DNA from: Chondrosia reniformis
Lineage: Eukaryota > Porifera > Demospongiae > Chondrillida > Chondrillidae
Assembly: GCA_947172415.1 (NCBI GenBank)
Contig: OX359199.1
Span: 1,204,001 to 1,268,000, forward strand
DNA: 64,000 bases
Direction of reading: 5' to 3'
In this document: positions 34,072 to 47,000 of the stretch, piece by piece
Position numbering within the stretch: position 1 is the stretch's first letter
How the letters are laid out: every line of letters begins with the position of its first letter
Made by a program: the position numbers and the translations under genes
The notes under the pieces: model-generated
Seen by the model: only the letters and a program-made list of their open reading frames with translations
What the model was told of the DNA's origin: nothing
The model's database searches: none

Positions 34072-35602
34072 AGGCTTAAAGACCTTATATGTGACAATTA
34101 TACACAATGGACCATTATGCTATTATATAAATTTAAAGTCTTGTACGAGTAATCATATATATGTGCAATTTACAGTATACATTCTGATTGATGTGGTAAA
34201 ATTACAGTTATATAATAAGTCTTAATTGATTTGGAAAAGCCACTATAAAATATAATTTAGCTAGTTATAATTAATTACTATAGGATGTAGTTACGTATAT
34301 ATACTTCTTTAAGAAGTAATTTGGGACTGACAACTCATGCATCCTCTTCACATGTTATAGATTTAAAGTTTTGTATATTATATTTAAACATGAGTCATGG
34401 ATCATTAACAGATCTAAAGGTTTACAGATCTGACAGATATGGTAAAGTCAGAATTGAGATGCTGTTGTGCGTGTAACACAGACTACTTGCATATATATTC
34501 CTCTAGCATTTACAAGCAAATTTAGTCCTAATCTATATACTCTCTGCCAGCTTCTTATCAACATAAACATTATATAAATTTGTTGATTTAACTCATGATC
34601 AAACACATACTATACTGACAAACTATAGGGGGCCGGACCCATATACCTATTCATGATCACCATCATAAAATATTAACAAATAATACGTACGTATATACGT
34701 ATGTACAAATGATTTTACAATGTGTAACCTTTTAATATTGTGTATATATTATGAAAACCCTTAATCCCACAGAATGGTCAAAGTATACCATTTTGATTTT
34801 GATCCATGCTTGCAGATGATTGTACGTACTCTTCTCAATATATGCAACATATATAGTATATACCTGGTGGAGTGGTGTGTTTCTTTCCATATACAATTAT
34901 GAAGAAATAGTGTTTTCAGTTTAGAAATCACTGCATTGTATAAAGGCGCCGTAAAATGTACTACATGGTTATCAAATACATTTTCACACCTAGTATACTC
35001 TGTGCATGTAGATCTACATACGTACATCAGTCGATCAATTTTTAAGGGGTCTCAGTTAACAATAACAGCATATTTGATATGCATTGAGCGGAAGCTAAGA
35101 CCATGAGGTTTCATTATAACATTCATGCATCACGTATATATACATACATGGTTACAAGGGTTATATAATGATTGTAGACCATTTTGTACCTTGCACACTT
35201 GGACATTTTGTGGTTTACAGTAAGACTTCATTCTTTCATTCCCTTGTATGTAAATTACTAGCTCCTAGTAGTCATGTATGTACGTAATTGTACGTAAATA
35301 TACTGCATATCATAACATATTGTGTCAGTGAGAAGTGGATAGGTTGCCAAATAAGGGCATGAAAGAAGATACCTTGACAATGAGTATGATTGAAATGGTT
35401 TATACAAGCACTGCTTTTTCACATGATCATTTACATTAAGTACAACTTTCTCAGACCCATATGAGAATACAGTTAATTAATTAGCTATATATGTATATAT
35501 GTACATATTGGAAGGCATATATTAATTAAGTAAACCAGTCCCTTTTAAGTATGTTTCTCTACTTGGGTGGCAAGGAAGTTAAAACCTAAGTGTAACTGAA
35601 TA
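34072..35602. other. Spacer between the two collagen-like copies
   Basis: The first ~280 bases match the 3' flank of the second copy (both contain CTGACAACTCATGCATCCTC), so the tandem duplication extends past the gene. A degenerate DDX11 exon copy lies at 34717-34945. The rest is AT-rich with TACGTA motifs. No further gene seen. Confidence 0.6.
34717..34945 (+). pseudogene. DDX11: Stray duplicate of a DDX11 intron-exon segment
   Basis: The block matches 29865-30090 of DDX11, including part of the upstream intron, the acceptor TCCATGCTTGCAG and most of the following exon (CTCAATATATGCAACATA, GGTGGAGTGGT, GTGTTTCTTTCCAT). The copy has internal deletions (GAAGGAATTGGG is lost) and small insertions. 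It cannot encode the helicase segment. Because it includes intron sequence, it arose by DNA duplication and not by retroposition. Confidence 0.85.
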
Positions 35603-36570
35603 ATGAGAGTCCCACTCTTCACTTTCATTGCAGTCCTGACCTTGAATCTCCTCCTCACAGGCTGTCATGGTCAGGGTAACTCTACTGATTCAGATAGAAA
35701 CTGTGTCGCCTCTCCAACTGGTAGCCTGGCACTGAGTGTTGATGTCCTTGGTGTGCCTGGTCCTCAAGGTAGCAGAGGCAAGAAGGGGAAGAAGGGAAGT
35801 ATTGGTCCTGTTGGCCCACAGGGAATCAAAGGAGATGTTGGTGAGAAGGGTGCTCCTGGTGACAGAGGAGCAGTAGGTCCTCCTGGTAGTAAAGGGTTTA
35901 AGGGTGAATCTACTTAGCAATAAATGTACATTAGAGGTACACGTGTCGCTCTTATTGATATGACACAACCTTCATCTCACTGTCCTTCTACTCTAACAGA
36001 AGTATCAAACAATTCAACTGGACAGAGAGCATGTAGGAGGAGTGTGAATAGGGGATGTTCATCTGTTGTCTTTCCAGTTAGACAGCAATACTCACAAGTG
36101 TGTGGGCGTGTTAGAGGATATTAGTTTAGAGGCTTAGAAATAGACTGGAAGTCATGATCAAACATTAACGTTGCTTATGTGGGTGGTGTATCAATAACAC
36201 ATGGTAGTCCTAGACAGCACCTGTGGACATACGCTGTTGGTCTCACAGAACATGCAACTCAGAACATGATGGTAACTATGGTTGTCCTTGTGCTAAGGGA
36301 GATCAATCTAGGGTTCCATCCTTTGTGGGTGAGCATTATTATTGTGAATCTGGTTTTGTTAATAGTTTTGAAAAAAGGAGTGCATGGGAGGACCCTCTGT
36401 GGGATGGAAAAGGTTGTGTCTTGTCTGGCAATACATGCTGTAATAGGTTTGGATGGTTTACCAGAGCTGTCACACCCACCACTGATGATTTTGCAGTGAG
36501 GTGGTGTGCTGATGCTACTAGACAAAATGAAGATGTTTTTACTGACATTGTGGAGATATGGGTGAAGTGA
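35603..36570 (+). pseudogene. Decayed tandem copy of the collagen-like gene
   Basis: The first 100 codons are intact (signal peptide, then about 17 collagen triplets up to GPPGSKGFKGE). A deletion of about 456 bases relative to the first copy then removes the rest of the collagen helix and the helical neck, and shifts the frame into a stop at 35917. Downstream, the Cys-rich domain is recognisable in two frames ([44 protein letters not shown]), with further single-base losses and in-frame stops (near 36120). If transcribed, it could make only a short truncated protein. Confidence 0.88.
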
Positions 36571-38004
36571 AGACTTAAAGACTTTATATGTGACAATTAT
36601 ACTCAATGGACCATTACGTATGCTATTAAATAGATTTATAGTCTTGTACAAGTCATCATTTATATGTGCAATTAACAGTGTACATTGTTGTGGTAAATTT
36701 ACTTACGTATATACGTATATATGTATATAAGCATAAAGAATAATATATAAGTCTTTATTGATTTGGGAAAGCCACTGTAGCTAGTTATAAATACAGATGT
36801 AGTTATATACTTCTTCTTTAAGAAGTAATTTGGGGCTGACAACTCATGCATCCTCTTCCAATGGCCAACTGCATGTCTCTCTACAAAGCATAAAGTCCAG
36901 GTTCACTACTAACATTATTATATATACTACAGGAGTTGTTTAATTTAGTGAATTTAAATGTCTCACTAGTGACATAATCATTATTTTAGGTCATGATCAC
37001 TAAAGTATCTTAGAGTGCAGCAGACATATATTAGTACATGATAGATTTGTACATCCAATTACAACTAACTAAAGTGTATTTTGCCTATATTATTATCACT
37101 ATTATTATTAAAGTGCATCGTATGCAGGTACACTAGAGCCTCACAGCTATAGCAACACTATACAGATAAATAAAAATGGAATGTTAAAGTATGCACATTA
37201 AGTTCAACATATAAAAAGTTATGATGTTTGTGTGGTGAATCTATCTCCACATCTTCTGAATAACTTTCCCCAATCTCCAGTCCTCACTTGTCATATCCAG
37301 GAGCCACACACTCTTCTCTCCGTCCTCTAGTCCTGGGAAATCAAGTACGTGATCCTCCATTAATCTTCTCTTTCATTAAACAGAGTTCCACACTGCCATG
37401 CACAGAAAGTGATCCTCCTCAACCTCTCCCAAACTACATTGTTGACAAATTCTGTCAGTTCTCTGTAGCCCCCTCCATCTGCCTGTCTCTACCCTGAGTT
37501 CAGCTGTGCCTCCTCTATAAACTTCATCAATATTCTTATCGTCTTATCTCTTACTCTGACACATCTTGACTGACACTTATTCTGAAGTAGTCGTCTTAAC
37601 ATCTACAGTTTTGATCCTTTCTGTAGATCAGTCTCCAACCCTGCTTCACCTTTCTCCATGCAATCTCTGTCATTGTTACTCTATCTAGCTCCTCCTGACC
37701 CCCATCCAATCAAACAGGCCTATATACATTCCACACTTTAGAATCAATCATTCATAGACCTGTGATAAGTATTTGTGAACTTCCGATTCTGTAATGAGGT
37801 GCAGAAGCCCAGGTAAGTATATACTCAGTTAGTTAATACTCTAATTACAGTGACAGTCTATTTCAGATTATAATCTTATTATTTCTTCCCAGTATAAAGA
37901 TTCAGTCCCCGTCATTTGCTATTTCTCAACGAATTTGAAGTAGCAGCCAAACTGAACGCAGCTACTCACTTTAAAAGCTATCATCTTCCTACATATTATA
38001 CGAC
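36571..38004. other. Intergenic region with a LINE fragment
   Basis: The first ~290 bases are the duplicated 3' flank of the collagen-like gene. The interval 37235-37710 is described separately as a retrotransposon fragment. The last ~250 bases are the presumed promoter of the integrin gene; no clear TATA or initiator motif was identified. Confidence 0.5.
37235..37710 (-). mobile_element. LINE 3'-end fragment (C-terminal zinc-knuckle region)
   Basis: Read on the minus strand, a frame gives RICQQCSLGEVEEDHFL and CMAVWNSV. This fits the CxxC...VEDExHFLxxC knuckle found at the C-terminus of many LINE reverse transcriptases. DHVLDFPGLEDGEKSVWLL and SEDWRLGKVI follow. In-frame stops (for example after WNSV) show decay. 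Composition is richer in C and T on the plus strand than in the surroundings. It may be the 3' end of the same family as the fragment at 24345-25185. Confidence 0.55.
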
Positions 38005-41000
38005 ATGGTTCAAGGACTCAACCGTCGTATAAGCCTCTTAGCGGCTGCCCTGATTTGTAAGTTGTATCCCCTCATAACGTACGTATATGTACGTATAATT
38101 TTATTGCCTGAAATGGAAGGACAGTTATATCATGTAAACAGGCTTAATTGGTGAAAATTAACCTAAATATAGAGGTTATATATTTAGCAATTATTCTTCT
38201 ATGTTATTCCAATACTTCATGTTATGAAAACTATAATAAATATTTTCAGTCTGTTTATTCTCTGTATACATCCGCTTAGCTACGATGGTAATCATCTCAG
38301 CTGTAGACGAGTGTTCAAACTTTTTGACTTGTTCTAAATGTGTGGAATCTACACTAAACTGTCTGTGGTGTTACAGTAGAAATGTAAGTCTCTATATCAA
38401 TAATTCTCTATAATACAAAAACAGATCTTGATATACAGTGTATCCTGTATGTACATTGTATATGAATCTGGTAGATAATGGATGTAGTGTTAAGTTGTAA
38501 AAACTTGCATAGTGGGTAATTTTGTACATTTGGTATATGATTGCCTCTTAGCATGCTTATAAACCGATAGTTATGCATGTTTTGACCTAATATTCCATCC
38601 TATGGTGTGTAACCATACGTATAATAGCAGCCAGACCACATACATAATAGATACATGGTGCTTGGGGAAGGTAGTGTAGGAAATACATTTCAAGTTTAGA
38701 TTGATCAGGTAACCAGATATTATGGAAATACATTCATATACATTTATCACAGACAAAAGTACAAATATGGTATACATTACAGTAATTGTAACTCCTGTAC
38801 TAGTTAAAATGTAGATTGGTGTAGTATTTTAAGGATATACATATGGGGCTCAGTGGAGCAGAAGAAGAAGGAAAATTTAAGACTCCTGTATCTTCATCCG
38901 AAGTTCTCTCCAGGTTTAGTTCCCTAAAGGCCCTTTTTATAGAGTAGGCATAGCATGTAGGAAAATGGTGTATTAAATTTACAAAACTTTACATTTGCCT
39001 CTTCCTTTATCATAGTGTAGCAGATGGCGTTCGTAATAGTTATAGTTGCATCTATAGACACTTATAATTAGTGATAAACCCATCTATATATATTAATTAA
39101 GGTCATACATTCATAAAACAGCTTTCATCCTCAGAGTCTCTTTATAAAGATGTAGATATTCTTTACAGATGATGCAAAAGCGTTCAGTCAGTATACATAC
39201 GTATATAATAGACATACGTATGTCTATCTCCATACTATATGGGTACAAGTTTTTCCTATATACTGATTCCTACAAGTGACCATGATTCTATAGTATTTTC
39301 TAAAGAGTTTTCCTAATTATCTGATTCCTCTTTCTAGCGAAGTAATCTTTGCATCATGCAGCATCCTGTTATGTAACCACTTGGCAGCAATGCCTGAATT
39401 ATTATACTGAAATATTTGACTTGTATCCAAATTTGGAAATTTGTTAAACTCAGTTTAGGCAGTTTTCCTGAATTATAAATATATGTATATACGTAGGTGT
39501 TATACATAGTTTTGGTTGGTTAGTTACCTGTTGCAGTTCAGCTTTATGAGGATTCCTTTCTTATATGGCTTGAGGGTAGTGATAAAGTGCCTTATTTGTA
39601 TATATCTTGTGTATTATGTGTAGGTTTCCATGGCGTCTGTAATAGTATTGATACCCTGTAGTATGACTAAACTTTCATTCTTGACTTGCATATTACTCAA
39701 GTCTATACACATACGTATATACAATTATGATATACTACAGTGGGCTCTACTAAATTGCATGAGATTCACTTAAATAATCCTGGTATTTGTGTAGAATTCT
39801 CAGGAACCAATGTACATTTTGTATACTAAAAACACTTATAAGCCTGTAAATTCTGTAATTGTCTTTAGTCCCAAAGCTATGCAATTGAGAGGATTAGACT
39901 CTTTATACGTATATGTGTATACACAAAATGGTATGTACAGTATTGCACCTACGTAGATGTACATATTTTTGACTCGTGTCATGTACATGTAACTACTGGT
40001 ACTACGTATGTACTTAAGTACTTGGGGGTGCTGGTGGTCTGGAGCTAAAGCAGAAGATTCAAGATCAAGTTATTATGGGATGTCCCAAGTTCGAGCCCAG
40101 GCCATGGCAGCAGTTTTTCAGTGACAGCACCCCCTTGACAACAAACATTGCCCACTGAACAAACTGATCATTGCTGACTGATTTACTGTATGTTGTGTTT
40201 ATGTTGTTGTGTTGTTTGTACTATTGTGGGTGCCTGGAAGAGTAGCCTCTTGGCTAAAGGCTTCCCACATTAAATAAGATTCCTAATTCCTAATTCCTAA
40301 TATATACCATTGTAACACATGTACATATATATGGAAATATTCTTCTTCAGATGACTGGAGTTTCAGGATGTATGTCTGCAGCTGAAGATTCGCCCAGTAA
40401 ATGTGAACATCTAATAGATAATCCACCTGGTAACATTACCATTCTTCAGGTGAGTTTAACAAGGGTATCTATAGCATATATATCTTCATTAATTATTTGG
40501 CACACTTTTAACATCACCAAATGTCACACCTTTCCAGTTTAAACTGGCTTGTATTCCCATTCCTCATATATATTGCTGATAAAGACTTTTGGGTTGAAAC
40601 GTCCGGAATTCTCAATGCTCAATAAGACTTTATTCTCATGTTATATTAGTGTACAATTTACCATGCATATTGGACAATCTTCTGATCAAATACGTATGTA
40701 ATTTAAAACGTCCATCCATTCTGGGTTATACTGTGTACCTATGGCAACCAATCACGCAGTCATTCTACTTTTAGGAAACAGACATATACATGTATAAGAC
40801 TTCACAGCCTAAAGAGTGGACACACATTTAATGTTAGCTTCAGCTGAACTTTCTACATAGATAGATCTCTTTTACTGTACATGTACACTATATATATGTG
40901 TGTTCAAGCTTAAAGTTTACAATTCTGTATTTTTATATACACATTATTTGATTGGTGTACTAATGAGGGTTGGGATTGCTTGGAATGCACTAGTCTGTAA

Positions 41001-44000
41001 GAGTCTTACATACTTTTAATGATAATATGATTATACAGCATACTAGGTCAAAATGTGCCTTTCATGCCTACTTAGCTTTTGACTTTTGAAACATTACTGT
41101 ATGTATTATATGTAATTGAAACGTGAACCTTGTTATGTGTGGTGTAGTGGAGGAGGGAAGGTATTAATGTGATTGAGTAGTGGTAATGAGTACACCTCGA
41201 CATTGTAAAAATGGATAAGTTAGTGATTGACTAATGATAAACAGTTTTTCAATTACATTTAAGATAACATTATAATACATTACACTTTGTGAAATATCCA
41301 TTGGTTATATGGATATATTGTAGTAAGTGGTTTTTACTGGAAATTCATTTAGAGTATTTGAAGGGAGTGGTTATTTCATATATGTATGTAACTATATACC
41401 GGTAGTAGTATCTTCCTAGCAGTATTATATATGTAGCTATGTACGTATACAAATATACAACTATATGTACACAGTTATAGTATTATATATGTAGCTATGT
41501 ACGTATACAAATATACAACTATATGTACATAGTTATAGTATTATATATGTAGCTATGTACGTATACAAATATACAACTATATGTACACAGTTATAGTATT
41601 ATATATGTAGCTATGTAAGCATACAGATATACAACTATATGTATACAGCTATATGTATCCAATATCTGCATGCTGTACATGTGTCATGTTGTTCAGGAGA
41701 GCTGTTGCCTGCATTACTTACATATGTACATACGCATGAAACATATACGTATATACTGATAAATGATTGTACGTCTGATTCATATTATTTCATTGCCTCT
41801 GATCCAGGGTGATGATTTTTCAAATACAATACAAGTAACACCTCAAAAAATTAGAGTGGAACTGAAACCAGGTATGCATTTGTGTATGGTGTCACCGTGT
41901 GTGTATGTGTGTGCAAACATCATGACATATATAAATGTACTTGCACCTCCAACAGAAATACGTACGTATGTCATATAATACAATATTCATGTAATTATGA
42001 GAAATAATACAGTACTTTTTGGGTCAGTTGTCCAGACCGAACATTGCAATCGGTAATCAGTTAGCACTCGCGACTACCATTGAACAAACTTTCCACTAGA
42101 GTGATGTCACCATGCAGCAATAACCTTTTTACCAACCCACCCAAAAAGTACTGTCTATGCAATATATGCTCGTAGGCTGACATAATGGCACATGTGAGAT
42201 GCATAGAATTGGAATGTAACATAATTCTTTATTCATATATGAACGAAGGAGTACTATGTAGTGTAAATGTCTATAGGTCAGCCGGAGAGTTTTACAGTTG
42301 GCGTTAGACCAGCAGGTGACTATCCACTGGATGTGTACTTCCTAATGGACTTCTCCTCATCGATGAGTGATGATCTCTTGAACGTTCAGTTCCTTGCCAG
42401 ATCAATAGGTTAGTATTCATCCATAAAGAAGACATGCTTTTAAGCTACCCCCTTAAACGCTACTTGCACATACTTGTAAAAATAATGACTTGCTTGGTGA
42501 TTTAATTGACCCTAAAAATTTTCTATATATACTGTTTATATTAAAGTATGCTAACCATTATAATATAAATATGGGTATGTATATACTATATGGAACTATG
42601 AATGCAGTTGTGTATGTTGTTTGAAATATATCATATATTCCTAATGACCATATGGGGAAATGCTTAAAATTGACTGTTTTTCTAGACCTTCCTATGTACG
42701 TACGTATGTTACATACTAATAAGGTTTATGTTATTCATCATTCATGCATGCAGTTTGTGAGTGTTTTCTTTTATAATTAACTATACTCAAATATAGTGGT
42801 AGTTAATGTTAATCGGTGATGTTTTGTTATGTACAAAAACAATACATAAGAAATTGGTGCAAGTATATACAAGTGTATGTATTCCTTTTAAAGTATCATG
42901 GATACATACATTTCCATGGCATCCATCTTTGCGGGGCTTCTGAACCCATATCTTAGTTCACAGTTGATTGATCTCATATATGCCCTTGCAATCTCAGATA
43001 CCCTTGTAGGTCATTGCAAATATTTAAACAGAAACCATTCAAAATGGCCATTGCTAGGCCTTTGACTCTCCACAATTTTACCACTATAACTTTTTTGTTT
43101 TCTTTTATTGTATATCCAAATTGATATGTTATATATATATATTATTGTAACTTGTACTGTATATACGTATACATTATATAGATTACCTTGGTATATAACT
43201 TGCACAGTATATATGAGGGAATACCTATACAGTATGGGATCTTTGTATATAAGCCTTTATAATTTATCACTTGATTCTTCTTTATATGTGCTATAAATTT
43301 ATATAACGTACATGATCAATCTGATATGTATATACGTATGTAGAAGAAGGTAAAATCTATGTAACTGTACATGTGTCTTCATCAAAGTGTTGGCTGCCCT
43401 AAGTCTCTTAAGTCTGGGAAAGTTGTACTTTATGTAAATGATCATGTGATTAATTATGTAACAGCCGTCCTTATGTAAACTAAGTCAATATTACTGATTG
43501 CTGGTGCATTCTTTCATGCCCATATTTAGCATTTGTTGCATGTGATGTGTAACTGTGTGGTCACCATACAGATGATATCCACATATTTATGAAGGACAAA
43601 ACAATTATATATAATATTAACAGACCAGCTATCTAACTTAATCTTAGAACAGACAGGTATATTGCTGCATTTATATATTACGTATTTGGACTACAAAGAT
43701 AAAATAATAATATATGTAATGTAACTAGTTGATTTGTTCTTCCATATAATGGAGTATACAAGCCTGAAGTTTTTTATAACACTTAACCAGTGAAGAGACT
43801 GTCTGTGCAACTCCACAAAACTGCTTACCAAACACCTAATAGATATGTAAATGAGTGCAACTTTCAATTATGAGTTGTGTGTATGTATATAGTATATATG
43901 CCTCTTCTCGCTGTATTGAAGGTATATATATGTATATGCGGATTCTCTAGTGATTGGGTGTCTGACAATGCCTACACAAATATTTGTCTTTGGATATATT

Positions 44001-47000
44001 TGTTATAGGACACCTAGTGATGTCAGCTATAGTCGTTGTCAGTAATCCCATATCACTGTATCTGAAGTTCCCTTATATATATTGAAATCAATTAGAGGGA
44101 ATTGAACCTATATAGTTGGTTTTGACCATATATATAACCACTACAGCTCTGTCATTGAACTACCTCAGTCATCACAGCAAAGCTCTCTCTGTGTTGTTCT
44201 TATGCCATTACTCATTAACTATGTATCATTCAGCTCTGGTGACTCAAATGGGCCAGAATAAATAGGTTGACAGTAACGAGCATAGCCCACTTCCTGAGGT
44301 AGTGTCATCTAAACTAGCAAGTGGGTTATTTATCAGAGGAGAGATCTGGAAAATTTATATATATAATTACGTACCTGCCATGAGTTGCCTTGTTTTGATG
44401 TAAATAAACACATGATCAGGATTATTGACATTGCAATGTATACTTACATTGCAGCTTCTGAATTAGAGTCAATTACAGGAGACTTCAGAATAGGATTTGG
44501 TTCTTTTATCGATAAGCCATTTCTTCCTTATTTCTCAATTGGGCAATTGAAGTGAGTCATTACATGTGTGCATGATAGAATATAGTGTCTATTACTACTA
44601 CAACTGCACGATGTTGCATGTTTATTCACTATGTATAAAGATATAAACCTATATACATGTGTATACGTAAATGCATGTAGCTATATACCGACTGATTTTG
44701 TTAATAATAAAGCAATGTTGTTTTGGATTTTCACTTGCAGAAGGAAAAATGAGAAATACAGTTTCAAGCATATTGTAGAGTTAACATCAGATGTGGATGA
44801 ATTCAGAGTTAGTTTACAGACATAAATATGTGCATGTTGTCTTTATATTTATATCATATAGCAACCCTGTCAAGTGTCTTGAATTCCCTGTGATTGGTCA
44901 TCTAAAGCTAAATCTATTGTACCTACCTTAAAAGACAGTTATATATTCCATATATACATACCTACGTACGTACCTTAATAGTTATTCCATATAATATAAT
45001 GAAAAATCTAAGATACCGTTTCTAAACCTGAGGAGAGCTTTGGATGAAGATTTAGGAGTCTTTTCTTCCTTCTTTTCCCTTCTTTCATCTTCTTTTCCAC
45101 TGGGTCAGACAGCCGTTTCTGGGAATTCCACCCTTCATCAGTGATCCTGGGAGTCTTTGTCTTTTTCTCTATCTTGATCTTCTGTGAATCCTTGGCTCTC
45201 TATGCTAAATCTAGGGGCCTTATAATGTATATTATGTATTATGTATGTATATGTAATTATAATGTATGTGTATGTGTAATTATAATGTATGTGTATGTAA
45301 TTATAATGTATGTGTATGTACAGGAGGCCTTACGCCTGCAAACAACTGCAGCTAATACTGACATACCTGAAGGAGGATCTGACGCTATTCTCCAAGTCCT
45401 TTCATGCACAGATGTAAGTATTGAGTAACATGCTGAAACTACGTATATATAGTATATGTATATCAATAAATTACAAACGTATACCTTAGCTAGTTAAGAC
45501 AAAAAATATAGTCAAAATCAACACATGTACATACAGTACGTATATACAAACATTGCATTATTACCGAATGTTTATAGGTATAACCCATTAATTATGTAAT
45601 GTGTAATCTTGCAGATAATTGGTTGGAGGCCTGATGCTAGACACCTCTTAGTTTTTATAACTGATGCAGGATTTCACTTTGGTCCTGATGGCATTGTAAG
45701 TTTATGTATTATGTATATGATAGTTTACAGTACGTTGTACATATATATATACGTCTTTGTACGTATATAGCACTAAAATAGTATTCATTTACCAATTATT
45801 GATTTTTTGAATAATAACATAATTGTAAAGCTATAAGACAAGTGTCATATGATTTAAGGAATTAAAGTTCCAAATTATTGTATGTATAGTTAAATTTATT
45901 GCTCTAATTAACCTGTTAACCTGTAGATTGGAGGACAAGTGAGACGTAATCCAGGCATATGCCTAATGAAACCGATGGATACACCAAACTTCTATGAAGA
46001 TGTGCTAACTGCAACCTATGTAAGTAATTATATGTAGAAGGGTCACTCTACTGAGGTTTCACTGCGCAGCAATTGATTATGAAATCCTTTATTATAAGTA
46101 AATATTTGATTCCTTTAACATGCAGGATTATCCAACAATTTCACAGCTTCAATTGCTTTTTATTGAAAGCAATGTAGTGCCAATATTTACAGTTACAAAA
46201 CGATATCTTAGCGTTTATAAGGTATGCATTGAGTAGAGTCCTTGTTGTTTCAAATCATCTTTCATATCCCCCCATTATAGCAAAATTAATGTTAAACATT
46301 GATGTATTATAATTACTAGCATTTTGTGGAGTATTCTTTGTTGGTGTATATATATTATAATGTATACATGTATATTAATTTTCAAGTCTATATTAATTTA
46401 GATATATATATCCATTTATGTGTATACTTGTAAATCTCCTAACAATTGTCCAGGGAATAGCTCAAATAATACCAGGAGCTACTGCAGCAGAATTAAGCAT
46501 TGATTCCAGCAATTTATTAGAAATTGTTAAAGAGGAATACAGGGTTAGTGGATATATATACAATGCAATAAATGCATCTAATTTACCTATTCTATAACTT
46601 TTCCATAGAAAATTGCACAAACAGTTGAAATCACAGTGGATAGTATACCCGGCCTGTCTGTAGAAATAAAAGCTGATAACTGCGGATTGTGAGCACTACC
46701 AACATACACATACATTGCAATTGTCAGCTGTAAAAGTTAATGTAGCAACATGAGTTTTGATATGTTATGGAAATTCACTGTAGTACGTATATTATGCCAT
46801 TATATACAATATACTCCAGTGATTTTCCATAGTCTATATCATAACCTTTGCACAGCGTTTGTGCAATTAACTCCCATTTTTATGTAAACCCAACATACAT
46901 ACGTACTTACCTGAGACAAGATTGATAAAAGGATATTACAGGGAAGAGATTGAAAATGTGTTAAGAATGCTCAATCACACAAAAACCTTTGACACACGTG

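Noticed and set aside
34761..35027. Minus-strand 88-codon ORF
   Set aside because: It overlaps the stray DDX11 exon copy on the opposite strand and has no motif of its own.
40583..40625. Hammerhead-like string CTGATAAAGAC...GTTGAAACGTC
   Set aside because: The core has CTGATAA instead of CTGATGA, and neither stem II nor stem I pairs well; at best a relic.
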